Below, piece by piece: positions 24,801 through 37,900 of a DNA stretch of 64,000 nucleotides. Made by a program: the position numbers and the translations under genes. The stretch is from Lingula anatina (taxonomy: Eukaryota > Brachiopoda > Lingulata > Lingulida > Lingulidae): assembly GCF_001039355.2 (NCBI RefSeq), contig NW_019774736.1, positions 372,001 to 436,000 of the forward strand. Direction: 5' to 3'. The number at the start of each line of letters is the position of its first letter. Position 1 is the first letter of the stretch. Under the pieces are notes generated by a model. That model made no database searches, was not told the origin of the DNA, and was given only the letters and a program-made list of their open reading frames with translations.

Positions 24801-26546
24801 GTTTAACACAACAAAGTATTTTTTCAATAAATAAAAGAATATTCTGAAGCTGTTAAGTGTATACATTTGCAAAATAAATAATAATAATAATAAAATAAAC
24901 CGTACATGGTAATATGCAGTGACTAATCTTGGATTCTATGTTTTATATTATTTTTAATAAAATAACATAGTTCTAAAAGAATCTTGATTCATTTTCACCA
25001 CCATGGGTTCCTGTACATTTCAGAAAGAAATATTTACTTTAATTCACTTTTCATATCTTTATTAGGAAAATTAAGTAAATTTGCAGGACATTTAGACATA
25101 AAAATAAGAGTTTGAGACAGTGTACCTTTAACTGATGTTCAGACATTAATTAAACTCCCCGCCACCATTTAAAGCAAACAAATTTATTTATTAATTGACA
25201 AAAATTCTTAAAAGTACCATAGCCTCCTGACAGCTGAAAATATGAGGGGTCTTTTTTTTCTGCATGACTTTACGATAACATGAACAACAATCAATTCAGT
25301 GCTGAAACGAACAACTTTTATCATACACTCCAAGCAGTACTTTTTCACAACACTCCTGTCACTGAGCCAACCCACCCCAACACCTGTTCTTGTCCTCTTC
25401 TAATTCCATCTAAGAAGCCTTGTAGTTCTCTGGCTCTCTTAGCATCCACAAAGCGTTCCCTAATACAGGCATCTAAACACCAGGTGAACTTGTGACAGGG
25501 GTCCACAGAGCATATCTCATGAATCTCCAGCTCATGAAGTGCCATCAGTATCTCAGCTCGCAATGTACAGTAATGCACGTTACGTGTCCTCAGGAATAGT
25601 GTGCGTAAAAATTGAAGGACCATGTCATACAGTTTGATGTTTTTACCAACCATGGTCACAAGTTTCTGAACCACAGGATTTTGTCTTCGGACTTTGGTGG
25701 AGGCAGTGAAAAATGTCAATGCACTATTTCTGTGATCAAACAATGTATTCTGTTTCTCTTCAATGTATTGAGTGAGCAATGGAGAAACCTCATCCCCAAA
25801 CAGTGCCTGGTCATCCTGCCAAATTTGCCTTTTAACCTCCACAGATGCATCCTCATAAAGTTCTCTGTCTTCTTTGATCTAAAACAAATTAATTTTAACA
25901 TAAAGATATAGCGACAACATAAAATATCTAAAAATGTACATGAAGGAGAAAAATAATTGTACCTTTGAAATAAAAGCTTGCTCAAAATTCAAAGCTTGCT
26001 TCAAAATTCAAATTAAATTATTTTTGAAAAGAAGCAACTGCAATACGTTGATTTGTCTCTCGAAATGGTATTTCAAAATACAAGCAATGAGATGTATTTT
26101 TTCCCTTAAATTTCATATGTGGACATTACAGTAACTTTCACAACACACCGTTATAAACTTACCTGAGCCAAATAAGAATCCTTAATTTTAGGCAAATGCT
26201 TCATGACACACATCACTATTGGTCTCAGTGACTTTACTTTTATCAAAGGAAAGCTCTTTTCTAAGAGTTCATTCAGCTGTTTGTTTTTTCCTTTATCTTC
26301 CCCACTTGAAAGCTCTGCCACTCTCTTTAGCAGCCTTTCCTGCAGTTCTTCCACTACAGATTGATGGAATTCAAGTCTCATTACACCATGCAGATCTAAG
26401 AAAGGCAAAGCTGGTTTCAGGGATGGCAAAAGGATGCCATTCTGTTCTTGAAACTCTTCTATGGCTGCAATTGGGTCTGTACAATTGGTCAATGCCTCTC
26501 TCAAGTAATCACTGCCTGGTATGCCTACTTCTTCCAACCCAGACAT
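21897..26546 (-). CDS. NELFB: Negative elongation factor B (NELF-B / COBRA1)
   Basis: Seven exons on the minus strand: 26546-26163, 25878-25376, 24761-24659, 24361-24266, 23646-23278, 22869-22750, 22031-21897; 569 aa, against about 580 in human. Diagnostic stretches: LTNCTDPIAAIEEFQEQNG, LLPSLKPALPFLDLHG, LEKSFPLIKV, VMCVMKHLPKI, VEVKRQIWQDDQALFGDEV, KLYDMVLQFLRTLFLRTRNV, DPCHKFTWCLDACIRERFV, ARELQGFLDG, MILCDPFATN, MIDSQVFKEPK, RHTLRLVWYVHHRLPPHRLE. NELF-B is the HEAT-like helical scaffold joining NELF-A/C to NELF-E in the complex that, with DSIF, holds RNA polymerase II in promoter-proximal pause. The start is the first ATG of an open exon and matches the family N-terminus. The C-terminal Pro-rich tail (PSPAPLEEHINSPL) is like that of vertebrates. 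Single-copy housekeeping gene with no anomaly. Confidence 0.97.
22634..22706. other. Uncertain base plus poly-A/T/G runs
   Basis: An unresolved base at 22634 is followed by A runs and then a long T run passing directly into about 13 G at 22694-22706, just downstream (gene strand) of NELF-B exon 6. Homopolymer content makes this stretch unreliable in assembly. It does not touch coding sequence. Confidence 0.8.
23003..23169. mobile_element. 167-bp MITE with 15-bp perfect terminal inverted repeats
   Basis: The ends are CAGGCCCGTAGCCAG (23003-23017) and its exact reverse complement CTGGCTACGGGCCTG (23155-23169). Flanking CATAA on both sides suggests a 5-bp target duplication. The interior has G-rich and C-rich runs of six next to the ends. 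It lies in the NELF-B intron between exons 5 and 6, and no transposase is present. Ends of this type are common in invertebrate genomes; the family name is not asserted. Confidence 0.8.
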
Positions 26547-28089
26547 CTTTAGATAATTTTAATCTGAAAATGATCCAATGCATTTGCAAGTAAAAAACAG
26601 ATAAACTGCCACTATGCTACTTCTAGCAATAGAAAACAAACTATTGGAGTCCACTGCACGCTACAGAAATGCACTACATCAAACTGTTTTGGGTGTCGCT
26701 TTTGACCTTCCCTATTGTCTCGGTTTAAGGCATTGCAAGGAACTAGACAGAAAACTCCTTTCACATGTGTCCAGTAATGTCTGTCTCAGTCGCCGGTTCC
26801 AGGACTTTAAATTCTAATAAGTTTTTCTCATTATAGAAGTCTTCTTATTATATTAAACTTTTTGCCATATTTTGAGTATTAATTTAATTAAAAACATTTT
26901 TCTGTGTAATTGTTTTTAACAAAATGAAATTTATTTCAGTGATTTTGTTGGACAATACTAATGATTTTATTTGTTTATTAAGACCGCATACAGAGACTAG
27001 TGCTGCCGCCTATAGTTAATTATGAAAAACAGGAGTTTTGTTGACTTCCGTTGTACTGAGTAAGAAAGTGATGCACACTCCCGCTTACTAAAATAAAACA
27101 ATACAAATTACAAAGTTTATTTGGTAAGTGGATTTTACAGATCCTACTAATATTGCGTTTCGGGAATATTCTACCTTTGCGTACGTTACGTGTTTTGCTT
27201 CTAAATCATGATTTACAATAAATTACCCCCTTAACTGTAAAACTAAAGGTGTAGCGTGGATATCAAAATTGTCAATGGGAGAGCTAACGCATGAACTTCA
27301 TATGCTACTGTAGGAGATGCATGGTTGCCTCAGGCAGTGACCACTTAAAAAGTCCCCTCAGCTTAATACCGCAGGTAAATGCCTGACTAAAGCTTAGACA
27401 AAAGTCTTGTCTCTTCCAGAATTATTCATATGCACGATATTTTATGTGCCCCTTAAGGACTGTCACTTTTTTATAACTGTTTCAATTTATGTATATGACC
27501 ATTTTGCAGTGCAGCAGTGGGCTTTGGTAAGCAGCAGGAATAAAAGAGCTCTGATGGAAACAGCACAAAGTTTCATGGTTAGCATTCCCATTTACATTTT
27601 CTTATATGTACTGCATGCTAGCACATGCAAGGTATAGGTGCACATTACTGTAAAATGATGATCAGCAAGTGTGCCTTTCCATGATGCGGGGGCTCTCAGA
27701 TCTTTTGCCTACCTTCTCAAGTCTCACACTTCAGAAAAACCAGCCAGTCTCCATCAATAGTGCTTTGAATAAATTCAGATTCATCTGCTCATCTACCTGT
27801 TATGCTTCTCTGAATTAAATTATGTATCAGAAGGCAGACATGAACTAATTATCTTTCATGCTTTAGCATGTATCGTATATATGTCAGAAAATATATATGT
27901 TGCGGAACACATGGATTTCATGCTTTGATGAAAATTGGTGCTAGCTGTCCTAAGAGGATCAGCTGAGCAGGGTTTATTTGGATATAGATATAAATTAATT
28001 GAATATTATAGTGGCTAGAGAACATAGGCTACAACTTGAAGTGTTTTTTTTTTTTTTTTTTTCAGTCAGCTTTTTGATAGATAATTCAG
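26547..28089. promoter_or_regulatory. Divergent intergenic region between NELF-B (-) and ARH3 (+)
   Basis: The 1.5-kb spacer separates two head-to-head start codons. A T-tract ending in CAG (about 28046-28066) just before the ARH3 ATG looks like a splice acceptor, so ARH3 may have a non-coding first exon inside this spacer. No coding sequence recognised; specific promoter elements could not be fixed. Confidence 0.5.
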
Positions 28090-31000
28090 ATGTCTGTTGA
28101 CTCTGTTCCTGATGCCAAGGCAGGACCAATGTTGAAGCAAGCCTGTACCTCAGGAAAACAGCTTCTGTCCAGGTTTCATGGCTGTCTAGTGGGTGCTGTT
28201 CTTGGAGACTGTCTTGGAAGTCCTTTTGAAGGCTCAGACTGTGTTACTTATGATGAAGTGGAAAGAATTAGTCTTAACATGGGTAAGAAAAAAAAAAAAC
28301 AGTGGACATTTTGTGAAAGGGCATGAAACTTCACATACTTTAATTGATAGATCTTGTATTGTTGCTATCTAAAGCTCTCAGAGCTGTAAATTTTTAGTAT
28401 GTGCTTTTTCCTTTGTTATGGTATATATTTTTGCGTGCCTTGGTTGATGTGAATGTTTTACTAAAATATTTCAGAGTGACAGTCATGTTTACCAAATATC
28501 TTCATGTTTTCAATTAGGTAAGAGTACCAGGTCTTCAAGGCACAGGTTCACTGATGACACAGCCATGACCAGATCCTTAGCTGCATCACTTATAGAACAC
28601 AATGGATTCAATGCTAAGGACATGGCAACAAGGTAAATGTTCATCTGATGGTTAGACATTTAAACTGCTTAAGTTGATTGCAATTTAGCGAGAATACCCT
28701 CGGAGATAGATCAATCCATATTTAATAGGATAGGGTCTGGGAATGGTCTCTATGGTTTCTTTTTTTTTCACATTTGCATGTGTTTCCTTTCTATGGCACT
28801 GTGATGGAATGACAATCAAATATGTCCATAGAGTTGGTCATCTTCCTGTCCTTAGTGTGATGTTGACGATCTTGAGTAGTATTCCAGTCACATTCACACC
28901 TTCTAGATGAAAACATTACTGAGAAAGACATCATCTAAGCAAATATGACAAAACCTCCCACCAGAGTCATGTATGCCATCTTGAATATAGTGTATTCTTA
29001 ATGTGCGTCCTCAATGGGAACTTGATAGTAACCTGAGATCAAGTTCTTGCATTCTAGGTAGTGCATAAGCATTCCTCATGTTATTTTGGTTCAGTTGTCT
29101 ATATATACTGCATCAGAGTATTATCTTCCTTTTTATGTACAGACACAGATGTGTCTGTACATATTGCCATCACCTGCGTCTGTCGTCGCCGATGCCGTCG
29201 CCGATGCCGATGCCGGCGCTGTGCACTTTCCTTGTTATTTTACAAGCATGGTATTAGACTAAAACTTACGGTCTGCACAATTTTACTCAAATGGGATGAT
29301 CCAATAAAAATGATGTCAACAAGTTGCACTATCTAGATCAATCAGTCTCTGTCAAATGCTATGGCAGCACCAAGTACATCCAAGTATGTAGATTGAACAT
29401 TACATTTTTTTGTACAGACACAGATGTGTCTGTACNAGGTTTACAGATGAGTTCTTCAGAGATTCTGCCAGAGGCTATGGTTATAATGTCACCACAGTGT
29501 TTCAAGCCTGGAAAGATGAAACATATGATGACGTATTCCAACCAGCCAGGGAGCAGTTTCAGGGGTCAGGATCATATGGAAATGGAGGAGCTATGAGAAT
29601 TGCTCCTGTACCTTTGTTTGGGTATAACTTTACTGAAGCAAAACTGCAGGTGAGAACCTACAATTTTTAACCTTTATTGTTTTAACCTAAAAGAGTCTGC
29701 TCTTTAACATTTTGTTTTGGTAATGAAATAATTTAAAAAGACTGATCCTTATGGGTTTAGAAAACTGCATTGGAATTTAAAATTCTGATCATTAAAACTG
29801 AAATATGTAAAGTTGTTACCAAACTTTGTTCAGTTTATGGCATTTGTCTTTCTTTGAAATTTTTAGTCATGGACTTAATTTAGGTGATTCAAATAAGTAC
29901 AGTATGAAACTATTTCTTCCATAGGAGCTTGCAGAACAAACCACCCTTCTCACTCACACACACCCTGATGCTCTCAGTGGTGCCATCTTACAGTCTTTTG
30001 CCATTCACCAAGCTCTGCATGAAACCTCAGAAGTGTTGGACACACAAAAGTTCTTGGATGGGTTGATAGAAAAAATGAATAAAGTAGAAGATAATTCTGA
30101 AGGTGTTTCAAGGAGACCAAAAAGGTAAGTAATATACCCTCTGTAAAGGACATAGAATAGTGTGTTACTCTTTTTTCTTTTGTCTTTTTAGTGTCAGAAG
30201 AAAAAAGTGTAGTGTTATCCATGTACATTTTAGTGCTATTACGAATTTACTTAAATATGGAATTTTTAAACCACCATTTTTATTGTCTTTAATTGTCAGA
30301 TCTCTCTTGATTTATTCTTCAAATGAATTTAAAGAGTAGCTAGTTAGACATTCTGATAAAAACTGAGTCTAGATTTGTGTCAGGTCCAGGCAGCTTAATA
30401 TTTTTCATTTTCTAAACTGCACTTTAAAGTTCCTGTAAGGTAATTTCACTCTGCAAGGGTTTTTTAGCAATGTCATTTAATTTTAGGATATAGAAATGAG
30501 CAAGTATTGACTTAGGGTAAACATTTTTGAAGTCATTATCTTATCATCACTAATGCTTGTGTAAAAAATTGCATCATTAAGTGTCTGTTTCTGATTATGG
30601 ATTACTATTTTTCTGATAGTTTTAAATTCTGGATAGTTTGATTGACATTTAAACTTTGGTAGACACAATGGCTACTCAGCTACAGTTCAGATTTCTTTTT
30701 CAGACCATCTGAGGAGGAACCACATCCATACTGTTTTAAACTAGAAAAAATCAAAGAATTCCTGACGAAAGATGAAGCAGATACAAGAGATGTTGTTTAT
30801 GAATTAGGTGAGAAACTCATACTTGAGTTTTGACAAATGTCGTTTACTTTTTATTTGATTTTTTAAATAAAATATATTTATTTATTATTTCCCTTTTTGT
30901 TATGTCTATTAATATGAAAATAATACTAGTATGAATGTGAAAAGTTTGATAAGAGCTTTGAGTATTGATTCACTCAGGTACAGATGTATCAGCTCTGGGA

Positions 31001-31576
31001 TCAGTTCCAACTGCTGTGTTTGCTTTCCTTTGGTGCCACAAAGAAAGAAAAGGATTGGAGGTAGGACATAAATATAGTTTATACTTATGTGTTGTGGTTA
31101 TTGTGGTACAATATTTTGATTTTTTTATTGGTATTCAGGTCAGCTGGATTAAAAATAAACTTGATTATTTATTATTATTGATCTTAATTTCTTTTTTTAA
31201 TTTACTTAATTTAATTTTTTTTTTTTTTTTTTTTTTTTGCAAAATGCCTAATGGTACTTTTTGCTTTAATTCTCCAGGAACGCAACAACTGCCTTTGTAT
31301 AAAATGCCATTACTCCAGCAGTAACACCTATCTTTCATTTCATGTACGGGTATTCAGAAATGGAGCCCTTTTGAGCAGACCATTATTCACAGTATTTCCC
31401 TAGGGGGAGACACTGACACAATTGCCAGTATGGCTGGCGCTATAGCTGGAGCATATTATGGGATAGAGGCAATCCCCTGGGAATGGCAGAGTCAATGTGA
31501 AGGAGTCGCTGATGCTAAGAAATATGCAGAAGACATTTTAAAAATTGTCCAGTCTAATGTCACAGCAGAAGTGTGA
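28090..31576 (+). CDS. ADPRS: ADP-ribosylserine hydrolase ARH3
   Basis: Seven exons: 28090-28282, 28518-28632, 29439-29649, 29925-30124, 30704-30807, 30978-31060, 31358-31576; 374 aa, against 363 in human. ARH3 removes ADP-ribose from serine and degrades poly(ADP-ribose) and O-acetyl-ADP-ribose, using two Mg2+ ions, in the nucleus, cytosol and mitochondria. Seen in the sequence: GCLVGAVLGDCLGSPFEG with the Glu of the flexible flap, FTDDTAMTRSL (metal-binding Thr-Asp-Asp), GSYGNGGAMRIAPVPLF, SVPTAVFAFLW, and SLGGDTDTIASMAGAIAGAY (the second metal site, Asp-x-Asp-Thr). All catalytic positions of the family are intact. The acceptor of exon 3 abuts a mobile-element palindrome and an unresolved base at 29436. 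A probable poly(A) signal (AATAAA) is at 31921. Confidence 0.96.
29137..29235 (+). mobile_element. 5' fragment of a pearl-like element in ARH3 intron 2
   Basis: The intact 24-bp palindrome (29137-29160) is followed by a CTGCGTCTGTCGTCGCCG-type segment and GTGCACTTTCC, the same 5' end as the copies near 3646 and 10981. The 161-bp core and 3' tail are absent. Confidence 0.7.
29412..29435. mobile_element. Isolated 24-bp element palindrome at the ARH3 exon 3 acceptor
   Basis: GTACAGACACA-GA-TGTGTCTGTAC ends one base before the unresolved base 29436, which is followed by AG and exon 3. The palindrome replaces the usual pyrimidine tract. It is either a real solo insertion or the collapsed end of an unassembled element copy. 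Confidence 0.75.
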
Positions 31577-31920
31577 TTTCCATAATACTCATGTAAGGTA
31601 TAAAGATTAATAATTATTTACACATAAAGGTATTTATATTTTCTGAAAATGAAAAAAAAAGTTTTTTGAAAAGATTTGTTTAATGGGATTTGCATAAAAA
31701 GGTTTTTGTTCAAATATACTCGACATACTTAGATTATAATTCACAGTTTCTAGTTAACTGTTTATTGATTTGGAGTTTCCACTACATCCTGGAAGGACTT
31801 AAATGAACATTTCTGAGGGTGTTTTCATGGTTTCATACAGGTAATGCTAGGTTAGCAGATTTATGGTCTTTAAAAAAAGCAAAAAAATACTTCTGCCAGA
31901 GGGTTGGTCCTCTTAAACCA

Positions 31921-31926
31921 AATAAA
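31921..31926 (+). terminator. Candidate poly(A) signal of ARH3
   Basis: AATAAA about 345 nt after the stop codon is the first canonical hexamer downstream of ARH3 and a plausible 3' end. Confidence 0.4.
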
Positions 31927-34900
31927 GTTATATTCCTTTAAATTTGTCAGTGCATGGTGAATGTTTACAAAGGCCATTTGCCAAAGCTATTATTATGGGA
32001 CCTTAAGTTGTTTGATTAGTTGTTTTCTTAGGCACAGTGTACCAGTAAATAGCTAATCATGATGCTGATTTGCTATCTTTTTGCAAGCTGTTACTTAGGT
32101 CAGACAAAATTGATAAGTTGTCTACTGGGTGATGACTTTATGCAAACAGGGTTGGTAGATTGATTTTTTTTAATGGGCAAAGCACCTAAATTTTGGTGTT
32201 GGTAGATCTTTTTTTATACTGGTAAATGTGCAGTTGGGACAATTTTTGAGCATAAAAACAACAGCTTGAAATGTTTTCTTGTGTCATTTAAATTTTTTGT
32301 TTCATTGACCAAACTTTTGCCCAATGCAGGTAGGAGCGAAAAAAAAAATTGGGGTTGGTCACTCATGTTAACCATGTGAGTTATCAATTTCGTTTGGCTT
32401 TATACTGGACAGTAACACATAAGAAAGTCATTTTGAACCTTGAAATGAAATCAGAATGCACGAGGATTATGCTTGTACAACATATGATAAAAGATTGATA
32501 TATTTTACTGTGATAATTTATTTGTTTATTGTTTAAAAATAAATAATGATTTTGCTTAATTTCTGTTTAAGTCTCTTTCTCTCTCTCTCTCTTTAATGGT
32601 AAAAATTATAGCTTGTATTGATTTGTCTCAAAATGAATATTGAAAAATTTCCATTTTGATTTTCAAACTATGACTCACACATGTTTTGCATAGCACACAG
32701 TTACTCTGGGTTTTGATCCATTTGTTTGTTCAGAGTATTCTTACCTTCTGGTCAGGACCATGCTTTTGCTTTGATGTTGAATTGATTTTGTGTGTGGGAG
32801 TAGAAAACTGTTTCCAAAGTGATCATTTTAGAATCAAATTTAATCCTAAGGCAAAAATGTTCTTTAAACAAAGGTGTTGCTATCAGGTATGACCTCAACC
32901 CAACCTGCCTGCGTTTTGAAGAGAATGATGACTGTGCAGGATATCCTTCCATCTGCTTATTCCTGTAAGGCCTCCTCTCTCTCGATCTCTCTATCTCTCT
33001 TTGTGCCAAAATAAGGTTTATATGGGTATGAATTTCTATAAGAGGGCATGGTCAAGATAAGGTATATTAGTTGTCAGGGTGGATTTTATAGAACATTTGA
33101 TACATGTCTACCATACCTATAATGGGCAGGGCTAATTTTTGGTGATGAAGCATCTTTGAATACTAGTAATATACCAAGAATAACAAAACCATGCAGTGCA
33201 TTGTTAATTATTAGCTTATTATTCTACCCTGAAATGATTTTTACAAACTATATTGTTTATATGCCATGCAGTTACTCTTAAGTTTGTGTAGATGCTGCTT
33301 CAATAGCCATGTAGTATATTTGTGATTCTTTATACTATGATGTTTTAAGGATTCCATTCAAATATGCAATAAAGAGTTATTGTATTTTTACACACCACAA
33401 AATGGTACGGTGCTCAATGTTTTACACCTGTCAGTATCATTTACACATCTTTCTTTTTTCACGTCAATAAAAGAAAGAAACAGCAGACCAAAAATTGAAT
33501 TATATAATTTTAATTGGAAATAATGAAATAATGTATTTTTTAGATGAACTGCTATGAGAAATGCACAGCCACCTGTCTGCCTGTCTGCATTCCAAGAATA
33601 CATGTGATCTGTGGAAACAGGATGTTTAAATTGCGCTTCATTTCAGCTATGTACCCTTTTAAAATGAACATTTATAACAGACAGAGTATCTGTGAAATCA
33701 TAAATCATTTTGTGGTTACCTTTTGGAAAAGTCCTGTATTTTTATAACAGATGCAGTTTACACATACACATTTGCGCAACACGGGCCTGGTTTAGTGTAA
33801 TCTCTGCATTGCCAATGACTGGGAGTGTTTGGCAAAGAGATGTGCTGTTTTCAGTATCAGTAAGTGGTGAATGAAAGGTATCTGCTGGCCAGGTTAGAAA
33901 ATTGCTGAGACAGGTGAAGTAGTCCAACTACTTACTGCCTTCAACACCTGTCTGAAAAATATATGTCTGAAAGATACAGGCCCTTATGTTACATAGGAAA
34001 GCTGAAGATATTGCTCATGGTATTATTGCAGAATGAAGTATTCATCATTTTAATGAAGTATTTGTGAACTACATGGAAATAATTTAAATGATAAGTTAAA
34101 ATAATTAACCAGATTTAATTTTATATACAACTGTGAGGTTGCTAAACACAACTTTTTTATAAAGTGGTACTCCATTTATAATTCTAACACAAAAAAATGA
34201 AAAAAAAATGAATTTATCCTTTTTACAGTTTAACAAAATAAAGTATAAAATAAAATCAGAATCAAGAATGCTTAAGTAAGAACTGAACTGAGTGAACAAG
34301 AGGTACTTTTGCCATTTGAAATTCACCTGTGCCATGTGTGTGTAAGCAGAGTTGCTCAAAACCAGCTAGCTGTGCTGCAGATGATGGTTTGATATTTCAG
34401 GAAATGTGGAAGTATTTTGTAGGAGGTAATCAGCAGTAGCAGAATGGGTAAATCATTCTCCAACTGTTTCTCTATTCCAGTATAAATGAGCTGAATGCAA
34501 GGTGTGTCCTCTGGATATGCTTAGATGAATGTTAGATAGCGATGTGCATGGAAGAAAAAGTTGATTCATGGTTTTATTGCACCTGAGTGCAAATGATGCC
34601 AAAAAATCTTACTTTATGATGAGTGCTTGTTAAATCAATTGATAATGTCATATTTGTAGTTAAAAGAACTGATAACACAGAGTCATTTTAATACATGCTA
34701 AAAGCACCCTGCTCTTTAACATGTTATCTTTCCTCTTAAATGTGGAATTTGTTGTCAAACTCTCTAAATTGTGATTTTTTTAATGGTAAGGGAATGTTTA
34801 AACCCCCAGTTTGCACATTCCCAAGAAATTGAACTTTAAGTAAAACCACATGTGTTGTTTTTCCTTCACATTATCTCCTTAAACATTTTGGATGATTAAG

Positions 34901-37900
34901 CACTTCTTTCCTCACCAAGATCCAGCATTCCCTGGAGGTTGCAGGGGCCATGACTGAACCGCCCTGGCCTAGTGTTTAGGGATGATACCCCAGGGAAACT
35001 GGCATGCCTGTATTTGGTCAAGATCAACTCAACTGTTTGACACCTGATCTCCCGCCTAGGTGCAAAACATGCTGTGCTAGAGCCTTTTCCCATTTAAGCA
35101 TCTAAGGCCCAGCTACTGGAAACTACTGTGTATCAGGTAAACTGCTGCTACCTGAGACATCATCATGGGGTCCCATTACTAGCTTTCTGACTAGAGACCT
35201 GTGGTGTTCAACACTTATATCCTGTATTAATATTGATTGAAGGTTTGAATAAAAATATTTTGTTTTGGGGTTTTTACACCAATTTATCTTGGCTGCTGCA
35301 CTGTTTATAATTGTATGATTTTTCATGTTTTATTATACTATAAGAATAATTTATTGCTTTTAATATACATATGATTGGCAAATAATTTCCAAGAGTGCTT
35401 CACTCTCAAAATACTAGAATTTAAAGTTATGGCATTTACATACATTTCTAAGAGGGGAAATATATGCAAATCAGCCGATAATCCAAGTAGGAGAGAAACT
35501 GTTTTATTTTTGTTAGTTTCCAAGCCACCCCCTGGCTTAAGTAAGCCTTTCCTATTGGACAGGTGCTGAAGATCAGGCAGTGTAGTGTCAGTAAACATGA
35601 GTACTTCCTTGCCTTTGCCTGATTTGGTCTGGGTTTCCCTTTGATGGCTCTATCTATTTCCAGCTCGAGGCAGCTTGCGTCACATGATTGGGGCTGGAAT
35701 AAAGGTTTGATTGGTTGATCCTGAGAGCAGAGTGTTCTTGAGTAACTCAGGTTGTAAGGTGTGGGCACTACTGGCACTTGGACTCTAATCTTACTTACAC
35801 TCTCAGGAGGCTCCAGGATCAGCTCCTTGCTCAAGGTAAGAACTTATGCATGTATGCTTCTAAGAACTTAACACAAAATTGCAAGATTTTTCTGCATTTT
35901 GATGGCAGTATATTTTGTATGTTTTTCTGCACAAAAAGTTACATGACATGGTTGGATGTGAACCTTGGCATAATAAATTGAATTCTGCAGAGGTCAAATG
36001 AGCACATGGTGTCATTGGCTTTCACAGATTTCCCCAGAATTCTTGGTAATGCCATGTAACAAAGCTATTATCGCTTGATAATTTTTTGACTAATGATTAT
36101 AAGATTCATTATTTTGCATGTACAAAGTCTTTCAATTTGTTGCATGAGGACATTATAATCATTACATATAATGCCCCAGGTGTGTAATTTTATTTACAGT
36201 TTGTCATCAAATTGCAATTCTTCTGATTTTCTGCAACTGTATTACTCTGACCTTCCACACCATATGCTGTTTGAACATCCATATTTATGGGAACAATTTC
36301 ATGAAGTATTGTAGGTCCAATAGATATGAAATTCACATTTTAAACACTTTTAGATATGTAAGCACCTGATGACACTTTTAATGATTTCAAGTCAAAGTAG
36401 CCATAGAATCTTGCAATAAGCCTGTGAATTTCCCCCAAAGCCCGGACTACCTCACCCATATCCCTATTATAGTCATTGAACCCGAATCATACACATGATA
36501 CCACAGGTAAAGGTATTTTGGTTGCACGGTGGATAGGCAGAAGCAGCTGCTAACATGGAAACATGGCATACTTGTAGTACAGTAGCCCCTCTCAGACAGG
36601 CTCAATTAGGTGCACAAGAGCAGTACTCCCCTTCCCCCTGCTTTTAACCAAAAATTTTCCATATCTGATCAAAAATATTTTCCATAAATAACCTGCCTCA
36701 AAATATTAATATTATTTCTAATTATTGCAGGTAATGCATAAAAATGTCAGAGGTTATTACAGAAAGGTCATCCATCAGTATGATTAATTACATACCCTTT
36801 TAAATCTACTATATTTAAGTTCATACCCCATGAAATGCCAGCAAAGTTGTCCCCATCAGTAAATTTGTCTATTAGTGAGTTCAACAATATATACTGTTAA
36901 CTTGAATTTAACATGTTGCCTCTAAATAACTGTATAAAAAGCCATTTTTTGAAAAAATACATGCTCGTAATAGAAAATATTATACAGATTGCATCAGCTA
37001 TTATTCCAGTCATCTTTTTCATGCATATTTCAATACAGATGCATTTATTGCTTCATGTTGGATTACTACCATTCCAAATTTCAGACTTTTATATGCATCA
37101 AGTAGTATGAAATTTTCTTTTGGCTGAAATAAATGCCTTTTTGCCCTTGATCCAGAATAAATGAAGTAGTCTGTATGGATGTATCCTGCTGCCTCAGCAA
37201 TGTAATAAGCACCTGTCTTACCTGGCTGGACTAGCTGGTTCACATTAACTACTTACCTGTTATGAGAATCTACCAGCAAGGAAAGCACATTCCATGTTTA
37301 TTTGAGACAGGATTGCACTGGAGTTGGATTTGATTTCACCCTATGTAGATCATGGATTTAGATTTGAGGCTGAGAAAAAGATGAGGTTATCTAATGAGTA
37401 TAGCTCATGTAGTTTCAGTACTAGATTATTTTTTTCTCTATTGCTTGATGTATATCTAAAGGTTCTCAATTTTTTACCTCCTAGAAGAAATTTAGACCTC
37501 CTAGGTCTGCAAAAGCTAAGGAAAATGCACCAAACCGTAACTACGAGGAATTAATGCACTCATTTTCAAAAACAATTCATTAAGTTAGTGCAATTTGCAA
37601 AAGAACACTGCCCTTTCCTAAAAGAAGCTCCTCTCCATCTCTTAAATATGGAAAACATGGACGCATAGTTGGAACTGAATAAGAATGCAAAAGTAAGTAA
37701 CATGTGGTATCCTCCCATGGATGCCCAGTTGTGTAAATATCTGAAACAACTCCAAGTATAAGAATTCCAAATGATCAAGTGAACAAAACTGGCTTGAGAG
37801 AAATACTTTCCATAGTTTTTCATATCTCCTACCATTAAAAAAAGATAAATATTAAAAAATAAATAATAATAAACTCAGAAAAGAGTGTTTTGACAGGTCA

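Noticed and set aside
34960-35060. Possible tRNA-derived SINE (GGCCTAGTG..TTAGGG followed by a degenerate B-box-like stretch)
   Set aside because: The A and B box matches are weak, and no tail or target duplication could be defined.
35448-35834. 128-codon minus-strand frame in the ARH3 - myosin spacer
   Set aside because: No similarity to a known family recognised, no splice partners, ordinary for chance length.
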